From NCBI GenBank assembly GCA_026770615.1, contig MU631583.1, forward strand, positions 3,871 through 22,321: 18,451 nucleotides of DNA, in the 5' to 3' direction. Below, in pieces: positions 7,155 to 15,339 of the stretch. Source of the stretch: Pavlovales sp. CCMP2436. Taxonomy: Eukaryota > Haptophyta > Pavlovophyceae > Pavlovales. Made by a program: the position numbers and the translations under genes. The stretch's first letter is position 1, and the number at the start of each line of letters is the position of its first letter. The notes beneath the pieces were generated by a model that saw only the letters and a program-made list of their open reading frames with translations, was not told the DNA's origin and made no database searches.

Positions 7155-8907
7155 TCACAACAGTATGGGTTCTTCGACGGGCCCGTACGTCCAGGCCTGA
7201 CTCACGACGCGCGCGGCCGCTTGCGCGACGTCCGCCTCAGGCGCTCGCTCTGCGAGGCGGCCGGCCTGCTCCGCGAAGACGCTGGCCTGCTTGAGCGCGA
7301 TGTCCTCCATGATGCCCAGGGCAGCCTCCGGGTATTGCTTCCTAAATTCTTTCCACTCCGGCTGCTCGAGCACGGTTGCCACATGCACCCCCACTACTGC
7401 GTGCGCCGCTTCAACGAGCTCCGACACCTCGGCGGCGCACGGCTTGAGCTGCAGCAGCACGGCGAGGCAGTTGTCCGCGCAGAGCGAGTCGCGCACCGCG
7501 CGCTCGCACCGCTCGAGCACGCGCGCCACCGCGTCTGGTCCAGCGCTGGGCGCGCCGCGCACCTTGGCCGCGAGGCAGATCAGCTCGAGCCGCACGTCGA
7601 GCTCGGCCGGGAGCTGCGCCCGGCCCAGCGCGTGCAGCTGGCCGAGCAGCGCGCGGCCGACGAGAAGTCAGCGTCGGGCTTGATGATGCGGCTCTTCTTG
7701 CCCTCTGCCATGCTGCCAAGGAGGAGCGACTGGTAGTAGGGCGACGCGTGCGAGAGCAGCAGCCGGCTGCTGCCAATCTCCTCGCCGTCCTTGCAGCGGA
7801 AGACCACGTCGTGCCCCTTCGCGACCGGGCCGGCGAGCGACGCAAGCGACTCGAAGCACTCGGCGGACGCGTCGCGCTCGGTGCGCAGAACGCAGAGCTC
7901 GAGGTGCATCGTCCCGTGCGCAAGGTCAGAGTCGCCCTGCGTCGGGCAGAGCGCGCGCAGCGCAGCGCGCGCATGCCTGCCCACGCGCAGCCGGGCGCAG
8001 TCGCGGCAGCCGCGAGCGCGCCCACAGCCCCGTGCTCCTTTGCCAGCTCGCGCAGCCGCGCATCCGCTGCGAGGTGCTGCAAGATGCTGCATACATTGCA
8101 GCCGACGACTTCACCGGCGTACACCTGCCCGAGAAGCGCGACCAGTGGCGGCAGCGCGCCCGCGTCCACGATGGGCGAGCGCAGCGACTCGGCGCGCACG
8201 AGCATGGCGAGTGGAAAATTTGAGTGCGACTTATCACTCAGGTTGCCAACGTGCAACAGCGCCACGAGCAGCGGTAGCACGCCCTCGCCAACGAGAAGTG
8301 CGCGGGTGGGCGCATCCGTGGCGAGCCATCCAATTGCTAACAGTGCCACCCTATTGCCATCCGCATTGCCAGCGCGCAGCAGCGCCACGAGCGGCGGCAG
8401 CACGCCCTCGCCCACGAGGAGTGTATTGGTGGGCGCATCATTGGCGAACCATCCAATCGCCAACAGTGCGTACACCTTGGCTTGCCCGGTGCCAGAGCGC
8501 AGCAGCTCCACGAGCGGCGGCAGCGCGCCCTCGCCCACCAGGAGCACACGGGTGGGCGCATCATAGGCGAGCCTTCCAATCGCACACACTGCGTGGACCT
8601 TGCCATCTGCTGTGCCAGCGCGCAGCAGTGACACGAGCCCGGGGACCGCGCCCGCGTCGACTACGCGCTTTTGGATTGCCTCGTCTATCGCGAGCGCGGT
8701 GAGAGCGTCCGCCGCGTGTGCTTGCGCCGCCGCGTCGGTGGACCGCAGCAGCGCGACGAGGAGAGGGAGCGCGCCTGCCTCGACGATGGGCATGTGGTAG
8801 CTCTTGTCGGCCCAGATCGCCGTTGCCAGTTTGGCGGCGGCGGCGCTCGCCTGGCCGCTGCGCGCCTCCCGCAGCCGCGCGACCAGCGCCTCCGCGTCTC
8901 CCGCCAT
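7155..8907 (-). pseudogene. ARM-repeat plus BTB/POZ gene with two frameshifts
   Basis: From ATG 8907 the first frame encodes about 315 residues. Armadillo repeats with an exact 41-residue period are marked by (I/V/L)VxxGxLPxL at residues 41, 82, 123, 164, 205 and 246, and a weaker one near 289. Near 7951-7970 the frame must shift to read a BTB/POZ domain: HDVVFRC, SSRLLLSHASPYYQSLLLGS and MAEGKKSRII. Near 7647-7660 a second shift gives a BACK-like tail (LICLAAKV, CADNCLAVLLQL, EWKEFRKQYPEAA) ending at stop 7155-7157. Each shift needs one extra base in a GCGCGC-rich run. Plant ARM-BTB proteins act as substrate adaptors for cullin-3 ubiquitin ligases or in transcription control; that role here is inferred. 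It could be a young pseudogene, or an intact gene with base-call errors in CG runs. Confidence 0.8.
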
Positions 8908-8922
8908 TTTGCGAAAAAAAAA

Positions 8923-9651
8923 ATGCGGAAGAAGAAATGCTCGATTTCGTTAAGCCACCAGCCTTTCTCGACGTGTGGCAGCATGCTGATGCCCGAGTCG
9001 GCCCCTGAACCTTTGAGGACCGAGCTCACAGTGCTGAACGTCGGATACGGTGTACCGGAGGTGACAATAATGTCTGATCCCCACCTTAAAGACTTCATAA
9101 ATCCGCGCGATGCTCCGTTTCTTGCACAGCGACTTTCACTTGGAGTTCTCCCTGCTCCATTCTCAGGTGCTAAAGTGGTTGACGCGACAGGCTTTGTTAA
9201 CCCTACTCAAATGAGTCAAATGAATCTTGCCGGGTCTGCCAATGCACCTCTCCCCGCGTACATTGTTCAGCAGGTACCCAGCACCCGTCAGATCTTTAAT
9301 CCGATGGCGCCGGCGATATCATCGGTTGCAGTACCAAGAATACCGGTCTCGACCAAACCGGCTGCCGGTCCTAGTGCCGGTCCGAGTTCCAGTCCGGCTC
9401 CCGCGACACCGATCAAGGGGAGCCGAAAATCACCGGCTACAACATTAACAACCACACTCGCGGTTAACCCGCGTACACCGAAGCCTACCGCGGAAGCCCT
9501 GACAATCACAGGCGTTCCCATTATGCAATCAAATCCGCATCCTTCGACGCACGTGAGCGGTGAGGACCCTGAAGCCCTTGCTGTTCAGAATAGAGCTGCT
9601 GAGATGTCCGCTGCGAGCCGGCGCGACCAACCCCGGCCAGCATTTCGTTGA
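8923..9651 (+). CDS. Orphan ORF, less GC-rich, Pro/Thr/Ser-rich C-terminal half
   Basis: Open from ATG 8923, with a more credible start at ATG 9070 (193 residues, MSDPHLKDFINPRDAPFLAQ). The first part is mixed and globular-looking. From about residue 80 after Met9070 it is a Pro/Ala/Ser/Thr-rich low-complexity tail (KPAAGPSAGPSSSPAPATP). Base composition is visibly lower in GC than the genes around it. I do not recognise the family. The style would suit a structural or gag-like protein of a mobile element or an algal virus, but this is speculation. It starts beside the divergent ARM-BTB gene, shares its frame with the next ORF, and is bounded by a near-direct repeat (8944-8978 and 9642-9685). 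Confidence 0.4.
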   Translation: MRKKKCSISLSHQPFSTCGSMLMPESAPEPLRTELTVLNVGYGVPEVTIMSDPHLKDFINPRDAPFLAQRLSLGVLPAPFSGAKVVDATGFVNPTQMSQMNLAGSANAPLPAYIVQQVPSTRQIFNPMAPAISSVAVPRIPVSTKPAAGPSAGPSSSPAPATPIKGSRKSPATTLTTTLAVNPRTPKPTAEALTITGVPIMQSNPHPSTHVSGEDPEALAVQNRAAEMSAASRRDQPRPAFR

Positions 9652-9675
9652 ATCATTGAAAAGCCACTAGCCTCT

Positions 9676-9697
9676 CGACGTGTGGGCCCACACGTCG
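9676..9697. repeat. Perfect 22-bp palindrome
   Basis: CGACGTGTGGG followed directly by its exact reverse complement. It overlaps the right copy of the near-direct repeat 8944-8978/9642-9685, whose left copy has only the first half (CGACGTGTGG). It could be a recombination junction or a protein-binding site. Confidence 0.7.
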
Positions 9698-10961
9698 GGG
9701 CAGGCTCTCTGCCACCGCCGCTACAGGGACAGGCCTTCCGCCGCTGCTGGTTGCTGCTGCAGCAGGAGGCCGGCATCGCCACAGGAGCGGGGCCCAACGG
9801 AGATCGGCCAACCTCCGTGCTCCACCTACCTCCAGAGGAAGCATGGCCGACGCGCAGGAGCGCCGGCAGGCTGTGCCTCAACATGCAGAAGGACCTCACC
9901 GACGACCTGGAGGCTCACCGGTACGACGTGCTCCAGATGCAGATCAACGCGCGACACCGCAGCGATCGCGCCGTGCACCTCTTCAGGAGCCTCGATCGCA
10001 ACAGCTCCGCCTGGGTCGCTGCACTACCGGGCAGCTACGGGCTCCGCAACACCGGCGAGTGGGTGGAGATCACCGCACGCTTCTTCGGCGTCCAGAGCCC
10101 CATCTGCGCCGGCCTCGTCGCGCGCGGCGCGCGGCTCTTCGGCCACCTCATCGACGCTTTCGGAGACAACCTCGTCGCAGCCACGGGCGCAGGCGTCACC
10201 GGCGGCCACATCGCCAAACTCCGGCACGACCCGATCCTCGCCCTCCTCGCGGAGTTCGCGAGGTCCGTGGGTGCGTTCGCGCGCACCGAGGTTAGAGACA
10301 TCTTTGGCTCGGTGCTCGCCGCCAACCCAGCGGCCTACCACCTCTACTACGGCGGAGTCGGCCGGCGACCCGGGCCGAAGGTCCACTTTTACGCCGAGTA
10401 CGACCACTGGGGTGGGCGTGCAGTCCCGCGGCTATTCGAACTCAAGACCATTGCGTTCTGCCCTACTCGGTACAAGGACACCGACGGGCAGTACCCGCAG
10501 GGCGCGGTGGGCAGGCGCGCCGACGCGTTACCTGGCGAGCGCATCAAGGAACTCATCAAGCTCGACCGCGACTTCTTCCACACACCAGCCGGGCAGACTG
10601 GCCCAATGGAGGCCCGCGCGCTGACTTTCTGCCCCCCAGGCGGCGATCCGTTCACAGCTCTCGCAGTTGGCGCCTTTGGGGAGTTTCGGTCGGCTTGGAA
10701 ACGCTGGTCGCCGACTTCGCCAGCATGGGCGCACGCGCACTGCGAGGGCGCACGGGAGCTCCCTCCGAACAGCTCGCACGCACCGCCCTCCTGTGGAAGA
10801 TGCGGCAGGAGATCGGTATGTGCGCCTTGCGTGGACACGCAAAGGTCATCATAGCGCGCGCGCGTATGGAGAACATCGGTGGCGGCGGCGCGGCACACGG
10901 TGGCGCAGATGACGACGGCACCGAGGAGTGGGCAGAGGGCGTATACCACCAGCGACAATAG
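9682..10961 (+). pseudogene. Mobile-element-like ORF with a 3' frameshift, possible PD-(D/E)XK nuclease-like segment
   Basis: The frame is open from just after TGA 9649-9651 to 10854; the first ATG is 9883. After AFGEF (codons ending near 10685) the reading becomes low quality. One added base in the TTT run at 10684-10686 would enter another frame giving GLETLVADFASMGARALRG, ALLWKMRQEIGMCALRG and a stop at 10961. Recognisable stretches are RSLDRNSSAWVAALPG, KVHFYAEYDHWGG, RLFELKTIAFCP and RIKELIKLDRDFFH. This arrangement, including the ALRGHAKV end, resembles C-terminal regions of retroelement-type ORFs seen in algal genomes; that is recalled family style, not a search. The ELK in LFELKTI could be the (E/D)xK half of a PD-(D/E)XK nuclease. 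No reverse transcriptase motif is present, so it is probably a truncated relic. Confidence 0.5.
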
Positions 10962-11221
10962 ACGCGGTCGTGGCATGAAGCCGCGTAGGCCCGCCACCTG
11001 GGCGATCACTGGCTGAATTCGTCGGCCGTACACATCAGATTTGCCTGACTGCTGCTGCCTGTCTTCATATTAAGTGAGTCGTAGTCGAAAAAAAAGCCAC
11101 CGCGCAGGGGTCGGGGGACGTTAAAAGAACTATTGTTAAAAAAAAGGGGGCAGGGCGGCTGAGGTTGCGAGGTGTTGGCCGCCTGTTGCATGGGCTGCGG
11201 CTACCGGAGAGTGTACCCCCT
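10962..11221. other. Non-coding stretch with two poly-A runs
   Basis: This follows the mobile-element-like ORF. It has A-runs at about 11088-11095 and 11140-11147, the second followed by a G-run. No gene is recognised. The A-runs could be decayed tails, but no paired duplication was found. Confidence 0.4.
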
Positions 11222-11293
11222 GCTAGCCAGCGCAGCGAGATAAGGCACGCAGCAGGCAATTTTGGCAATACAGCACCTATGTACAGCACAGCC
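11222..11293 (-). repeat. Dispersed repeat S, diverged copy
   Basis: GCTAGCCAGCGCAGCGAGATAAGGCACGCAGCAGGCAA-like sequence matches repeat S and shares the TTGGCAAT insertion of the copy at 404-486. The following 11294-11665 has no recognised gene, only a small hairpin GCCCCC-TCC-GGGGGC at 11619-11633. Confidence 0.65.
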
Positions 11294-11743
11294 TATAGCT
11301 CCCAGGGGTGGTCCATGTAGCCGGGATCCTGACGAACTGGGTTGGCAAACGTGTGCGATCAGCATGCAATGAGGGCAGCAGTGGTGACGACGACGGGAGG
11401 AAAAGCCGGCGGGCCTGACGCGGCGACGGCAACGGGCGAGGACTTGGGCACTATCGGCAACTCAACAACGTGATTTGTTGTGGGCCTTCAGCGCACAGGT
11501 GCAGCTGGAGGTTCAGTACCTGCACTAACAGCTGCGGTCATGGCGGATCACTGGCAGGACCTTCAAGCGTAAAGCAATCAAGTCACTTAAAAAAGTGTGG
11601 TACATTTGAATACAGTAGGCCCCCTCCGGGGGCTGTCCGAATTAAATGAGAAAGGAAATTAGGCTGCTTGTCAACAAGTAACTGAAGTAAGTCCTGGTGA
11701 ACCATGGAAATTGAAACTGTTTTCTGGCTAGTCAGTTAGTATG

Positions 11744-11812
11744 TATATAGCGGCTCAGCATGGTTCAACAGGTGTTGTTCACTCACTGACTTGGTCGACG
11801 TCAGACGTTGTT
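11744..11812 (-). mobile_element. Short TA-tailed retroposon, 69 bp
   Basis: Flanked by a perfect 10-bp duplication AGTTAGTATG (11734-11743 and 11813-11822). The corresponding site in repeat X copy 1 has it in a single run (GTTAGTTAGTATGACCC, about 4054-4070). The element is TATATAGCGGCTCAGCATGG continuing to CAGACGTTGTT, the shared core with little beyond it. The sense strand, minus, ends in the TA tail. Confidence 0.8.
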
Positions 11813-11886
11813 AGTTAGTATGACCCTTCAACACACCCGTAAATGCCCTAGGCGTTGAGGGAGGTGCCTTTCATGATATTGTGTCT

Positions 11887-11982
11887 ATAGATATATATAG
11901 CGGCTCAGCATAGTTCAACAGGTGTTGTTCACCCACTGACTTGGTCGACGTCAGACGTCAGTCCTGGCAGCAGGGATGGTGG
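11887..11982 (-). mobile_element. Short TA-tailed retroposon, 96 bp
   Basis: Flanked by a perfect 13-bp duplication TGATATTGTGTCT (11874-11886 and 11983-11995). Repeat X copy 1 has the near-identical empty site (ATATTGTGTCTGGAC, 4120-4134). It has the same core as 11744-11812, plus an extension AGTCCTGGCAGCAGGGATGG on the 5' side of the sense strand. The copy at 18291 shares that extension. Confidence 0.85.
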
Positions 11983-12209
11983 TGATATTGTGTCTGGACC
12001 TGGTGGTTACTACCAGCTCACGGGTCGCTGCCCTAATTCCTAGTCTAGTCGTTTAGGACCCCCGCCTTTGGGCGGAGGTTCCGAGTTCAAAATTGACCCG
12101 TTGCAGGCGCCAAAGTTGCTTAAAAGCGTGTGAATTTCCGACATAGCGTGTGAAACGTTAGTAAGTTATGTGCTTAGCGTTGCAGCATGGCGGAAGGCCG
12201 GGAAGGTTC

Positions 12210-12258
12210 GATTGGAATGGGGCACGCGCGTGCTTCTGGCGAGTGCCCCATTCCAATC
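12210..12258. other. Perfect 16-bp stem hairpin with 17-base loop
   Basis: GATTGGAATGGGGCAC (12210-12225) pairs exactly with GTGCCCCATTCCAATC (12243-12258). Pairing weakens beyond the base of the stem. Stem and loop sizes resemble a small-RNA precursor or a foldback remnant. Expression is unknown. Confidence 0.6.
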
Positions 12259-12289
12259 AGATCCTCGATCGGCCGAGCGGATCGTGAGA

Positions 12290-12895
12290 TCGAGCTACAT
12301 TACCTCCGGTGCAGGAAGCGCGCACGCAGCGTCATCGCGAGCGGCCTCTGCACGTGCGGCCGGCGGGGTGGCACGTCCTAGTACATGCAGCTCCCGCATC
12401 ACAGCCACGCACGCGCGTGGAGGAGGCTCGCGAGCGAGGCCAACGCGCAGACCTGCCGCACGCGCACACGCAAGCTCGAGGTGCTCTCCACATCCAAGCT
12501 CACGCACCTCGCCTACCGCTTCCTTCCGCGCGGGATGACAGATGCGAGCACTGCAGCGCGTAATCAAGGTGCGACGACGGCGCTGCCGGGCTCCAACTCG
12601 CGATGCGGCTGCGCTCATGGGGCTCGCCAAGCATCTGCTTGCGCGCGTCGCGGTGGTATGGGTGGACTTCGTCCCGCACCAGCAGACTACCGCGGAGCAC
12701 GCGCTGCTGGCCAACGCCGCGCCCAATTTCGACTTTTTTCGCACCGGCGAGCTGTGTGCAGGCGCACGCACGTCACCACTGGTGTCGCGGGTCGCTACCA
12801 GTCTCTGTCGTCGCGCCCGTTCCGAGCCATCGGCCCGCAACCCGCTGGCATGTCGAAAAATCGGCAACTGGCGGTGCAACGGGTCAATTCTCTAG
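12290..12895. other. GC-rich stretch of unclear coding status
   Basis: Coding-like texture on the plus strand is split between frames: RRLASEANAQTCRTRTRKLE (frame of 12385) and LLARVAVVWVDFVPHQQTTA (frame of 12542). The minus strand is also open for 194 codons (12295-12879). No family is recognised in any frame. It may be a decayed gene or non-coding GC-rich DNA. Between it and the next retroposon (12896-13091) no gene is seen. Confidence 0.25.
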
Positions 12896-13091
12896 GTGCT
12901 TTACGCCTTTGGGCCATTTAGGTGGGCACCCTTTTGTAGGGCACGTCGGGCACCTCGAGCATGTATCGCAGGCGGAGTGCTTGCTTGTTTTCATGACCCC
13001 CACATACGCAGCGCTTGCTCGAGCCCGGCTGTTGGAACAGGCTTCTCAACCACTAACTAATTATTTATTGTTTTGTGTGCAAAAGGGAACA

Positions 13092-13153
13092 AGACGTCGA
13101 CCAAGTTAGCGAGTGTACACCACCTTTTGAACCATCCTGAGCCGCTAATAGTA
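13092..13153 (+). mobile_element. Short TA-tailed retroposon, 62 bp, opposite orientation
   Basis: Sense strand is plus: AGACGTCGACCAAGTTAGCG through CCTGAGCCGCTAATAGTA. The flanks are CAAAAGGGAACA (13080-13091) and CAAAGGGGAACA (13154-13165), a 12-bp duplication with one mismatch. The core is more diverged than in other copies, so this is probably older. Confidence 0.75.
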
Positions 13154-13594
13154 CAAAGGGGAACAGAAAGAGCCCAGGGCGCGTCCATCCAGCCGCCCGT
13201 GGTAGCGCGCGGTGGGCGACGAGCGCGGCTATAGCTGCCAGAATTTGGCTTTTATTCGCAGTGTAGCTCGCTGCAAGCCATGGGGGACGAGCCTGATTTA
13301 AACCCAGCCTGCTATCACGAGTAGCTGTTAAGATTACACTTCGTACTCGCACCAGCCACCACTCTTTGGAAGATGATAGCTGACGATACGTAAACGTACA
13401 TAAAATTTCTTGCGCGGGCCGGCCCACCGCGAGCGCGCGCTCGTGGCCCGAGCGCTCCGCTCGCACCTCGATCGAGCCGCCCGCCCCCGCCAGCAGTGGG
13501 CCACCGCTGGAGAGGAGCGTGACCCAACATCTAGACGTTTCTTTTCTCGCCGCCATTGCTGCCATCTCGTGGGCTACGATACGTCACGCTCGCC

Positions 13595-15055
13595 ATGGCG
13601 AGCGGGCGCGCGGCGGCGGGTCGCACGTGTGCCCCCGGCGGGGGTGCGCGCACGCACTTGGCGCCTCCGAGTACTGCACGCTGGTCGGAGGCGCAAGCGA
13701 CGACGACGAGATCTCGGACTCGGCCTCGCCGGATGACGAGCCCGAGCGCCGCTTCCCCAAGCGACGAGCCGGGCTGCGAGTACAGCACCACTCTGGCGGG
13801 CGCACGTGAGGCACAAGCAAAGGCACAGCGGCGAGCGGCCATTTCCGTGCGACGAGCCGGGCTGCAAATTCAGCGCTGCCGAAGCGGGCAACCTCACGAG
13901 GCACAAGCGCACGCACAGCGGCGAGCGGCAGTACCCGTGCGACGAGCCGGGCTGCGAGTACAACGCCACTCAGTCGGGTCACCTTGCGAGGCACAAGCGC
14001 ACGCACAGCGGCGAGTGGCCACTCCCGTGCGCGATGAGCCGGGCTGCGAGTACAGCGCCACCACTGCGGGCAGCCTCAAGACGCACAAGCGCACGCACAG
14101 CGGCGAGCGGCTGTTCCCGTGCGATGAGCCAGGCTGCGAGTACAGCGCCACTACTGCGGGCAGTCTCACGACGCACAAGCGCACGCACAGCAGCGAGCGA
14201 CCATTTGCGTGCGACGAGCCGGGCTGCAAGTACAGCACCACTACTGCGGGCCACCTCACGACGCACAAGCGCACGCACAGCGGTGAGCGGCTGTTCCCGT
14301 GCGACGAGCCGGGCTGCGAATATAGCGCCACTACTTCGGGCCAACTCAAGAGACACAAGCGCACGCACAGCGGCGAGCGGCCATTCCCGTGCGACGAGCC
14401 AGGCTGTGAGTACAGTGCCACTCAGGCGGGCACCCTCGAGAGGCACAGGCGTACGCACAGTGGCGAGCGGCCGTACGCGTGTGATGAGCCGGGCTGCGAG
14501 TATAGCGCCACCACTGCGGGCAGCTTCAAGACGCACAAGCGCATGCACAGCGGCGAGCGGCCGTTCCCGTGTGACGAGCCGGGCTGCGGGTACAGGGCCA
14601 CTACTGCTGGCCGCCTCAAGATGCACAAGCGCATGCACAGCGGCGAGCGGTCACACGCGTGCGACGAGCCGGGCTGCGAGTACAGCGCCACCACTGCGGG
14701 CAGCCTCAAGACGCACAAGCGCACGCACATTGGCGAGCGGGAGTACCCGTGCGATGAGCCGAGCTGCGAGTACAGCGCCACTTCTGCGGGCAGTCTCACG
14801 ACGCACAAGCGCACGCACAGTGGCGAGCGGCCATTCGCGTGCGACGAGCCGGGCTACAGGTACAGCACAACTACTGCGGGCCACCTCACGGCGCACAAGC
14901 GCACGCACAGCGGTGAGCGGCTGTTCCCGTGCGACGAGCTGGGCTGCGAATATAGCGCCACTACTTCGGGCCACCTCAAGAGGCACAAGTGCACGCACAG
15001 CGGCGAGCGGCCGTTCCAGTGCGACGAGCCGGACTGTGAGTGTGTAAATATTTAG
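13595..15055 (+). CDS. C2H2 zinc-finger array protein, 5' part frame-disrupted, last finger truncated
   Basis: ATG 13595 has a good context (CGCCATGG). The main frame from about 14034 to 15055 encodes eleven near-complete fingers and part of a twelfth. Each is a 30-residue unit of type C-x4-C-x12-H-x3-H with SGERPFP-like linkers, consensus CDEPGCEYSATTAGSLKTH. Such arrays bind nucleic acid, so a nuclear DNA-binding role is inferred. Helix positions -1, 2, 3 and 6 are mostly T,G,S,T, with variants Q,G,T,R and T,G,R,M. Finger 10 has lost its second Cys (GYRYS). Upstream, two fingers (13806-14030) lie in a different frame and a further half finger in the main frame. An extra CG at about 14030-14033 explains the last switch. 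The ORF ends in the twelfth finger because of the insert at 15042-15154. It may be a pseudogene, an alternative-start gene, or a misassembled repeat. Confidence 0.75.
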   Translation: MASGRAAAGRTCAPGGGARTHLAPPSTARWSEAQATTTRSRTRPRRMTSPSAASPSDEPGCEYSTTLAGAREAQAKAQRRAAISVRRAGLQIQRCRSGQPHEAQAHAQRRAAVPVRRAGLRVQRHSVGSPCEAQAHAQRRVATPVRDEPGCEYSATTAGSLKTHKRTHSGERLFPCDEPGCEYSATTAGSLTTHKRTHSSERPFACDEPGCKYSTTTAGHLTTHKRTHSGERLFPCDEPGCEYSATTSGQLKRHKRTHSGERPFPCDEPGCEYSATQAGTLERHRRTHSGERPYACDEPGCEYSATTAGSFKTHKRMHSGERPFPCDEPGCGYRATTAGRLKMHKRMHSGERSHACDEPGCEYSATTAGSLKTHKRTHIGEREYPCDEPSCEYSATSAGSLTTHKRTHSGERPFACDEPGYRYSTTTAGHLTAHKRTHSGERLFPCDELGCEYSATTSGHLKRHKCTHSGERPFQCDEPDCECVNI

Positions 15056-15154
15056 AAATAATACGTCCATCCCCTGACAGGTCTTCAACGTACCCAAGCG
15101 TTGAGACAACACTCGGATCAAGAGACCTTAACAGAGCACACGGATACCGTCCCC
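15042..15154 (+). mobile_element. 113-bp insert E splitting the last zinc finger
   Basis: Removing exactly these bases restores the finger codons GAG TAC AGC GCC seen in the other fingers. A diverged relative (109 bp, roughly 85% by eye) lies inverted at 17328-17436, so this is a mobile or repeated sequence. It begins GTGTAAATAT and ends CCGTCCCC, with no terminal inverted repeat and no TSD visible. It introduces stop TAG at 15053-15055. A GT-AG intron from 15040 to 15158 would also keep the frame, but would shorten the finger by two residues, so canonical splicing fits less well. Confidence 0.75.
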
Positions 15155-15210
15155 ACAGCGCCACTCAGGCGGGCAACCTCCAGAATCACAAGCGCACGCA
15201 CTGCCACTAG
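15155..15210 (+). pseudogene. Detached 3' end of the zinc-finger gene
   Basis: It reads SATQAGNLQNHKRTHCH then TAG in the frame that follows the restored Tyr codon. This completes the last finger and gives the original stop of the array. It is now separated from the gene by insert E unless the insert is removed from the transcript. Confidence 0.75.
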
Positions 15211-15339
15211 CAGCGCCGTGCACCAGTGTTACTGCTGTTTCAACTTTAGTTAGGTCGAAATCCAAATTAGTGGCGAGTCCGGGGGGAATTTCAAAAAAAA
15301 AATCGGTGATTATCCTCGTGAGCAACTCACGAACTAGCT

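Larger units (their letters stand above)
11666..12021 (+). repeat. Dispersed repeat X, copy interrupted by two retroposons
   Basis: The parts 11666-11743, 11823-11886 and 11996-12021 align in order with 3986-4158. The two interruptions are the elements at 11744-11812 and 11887-11982, each flanked by a duplication of bases that are single in the uninterrupted copy. The order of events is therefore clear: repeat X was here first and was hit twice by the same family. Confidence 0.85.

Noticed and set aside
13065..13565. Minus-strand ORF of 166 codons divergent from the zinc-finger gene
   Set aside because: No recognised domain, and its 3' part overlaps a retroposon copy and its duplication. It is too weak to call a gene.
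13800..15040. Regular 90-bp repeat that could be mistaken for a CRISPR or satellite array
   Set aside because: The period equals 30 codons, substitutions keep Cys and His, and translation gives C2H2 fingers.
13806..15047. 413-codon plus ORF overlapping the zinc-finger gene
   Set aside because: Only its first two fingers (to about 14030) are meaningful. The rest is an out-of-frame reading of the 90-bp repeat.
15040..15158. Canonical GT-AG intron in the zinc-finger gene
   Set aside because: It keeps the frame but leaves the finger two residues short. Exact 113-bp removal gives the consensus finger, so canonical splicing is not the simplest reading.
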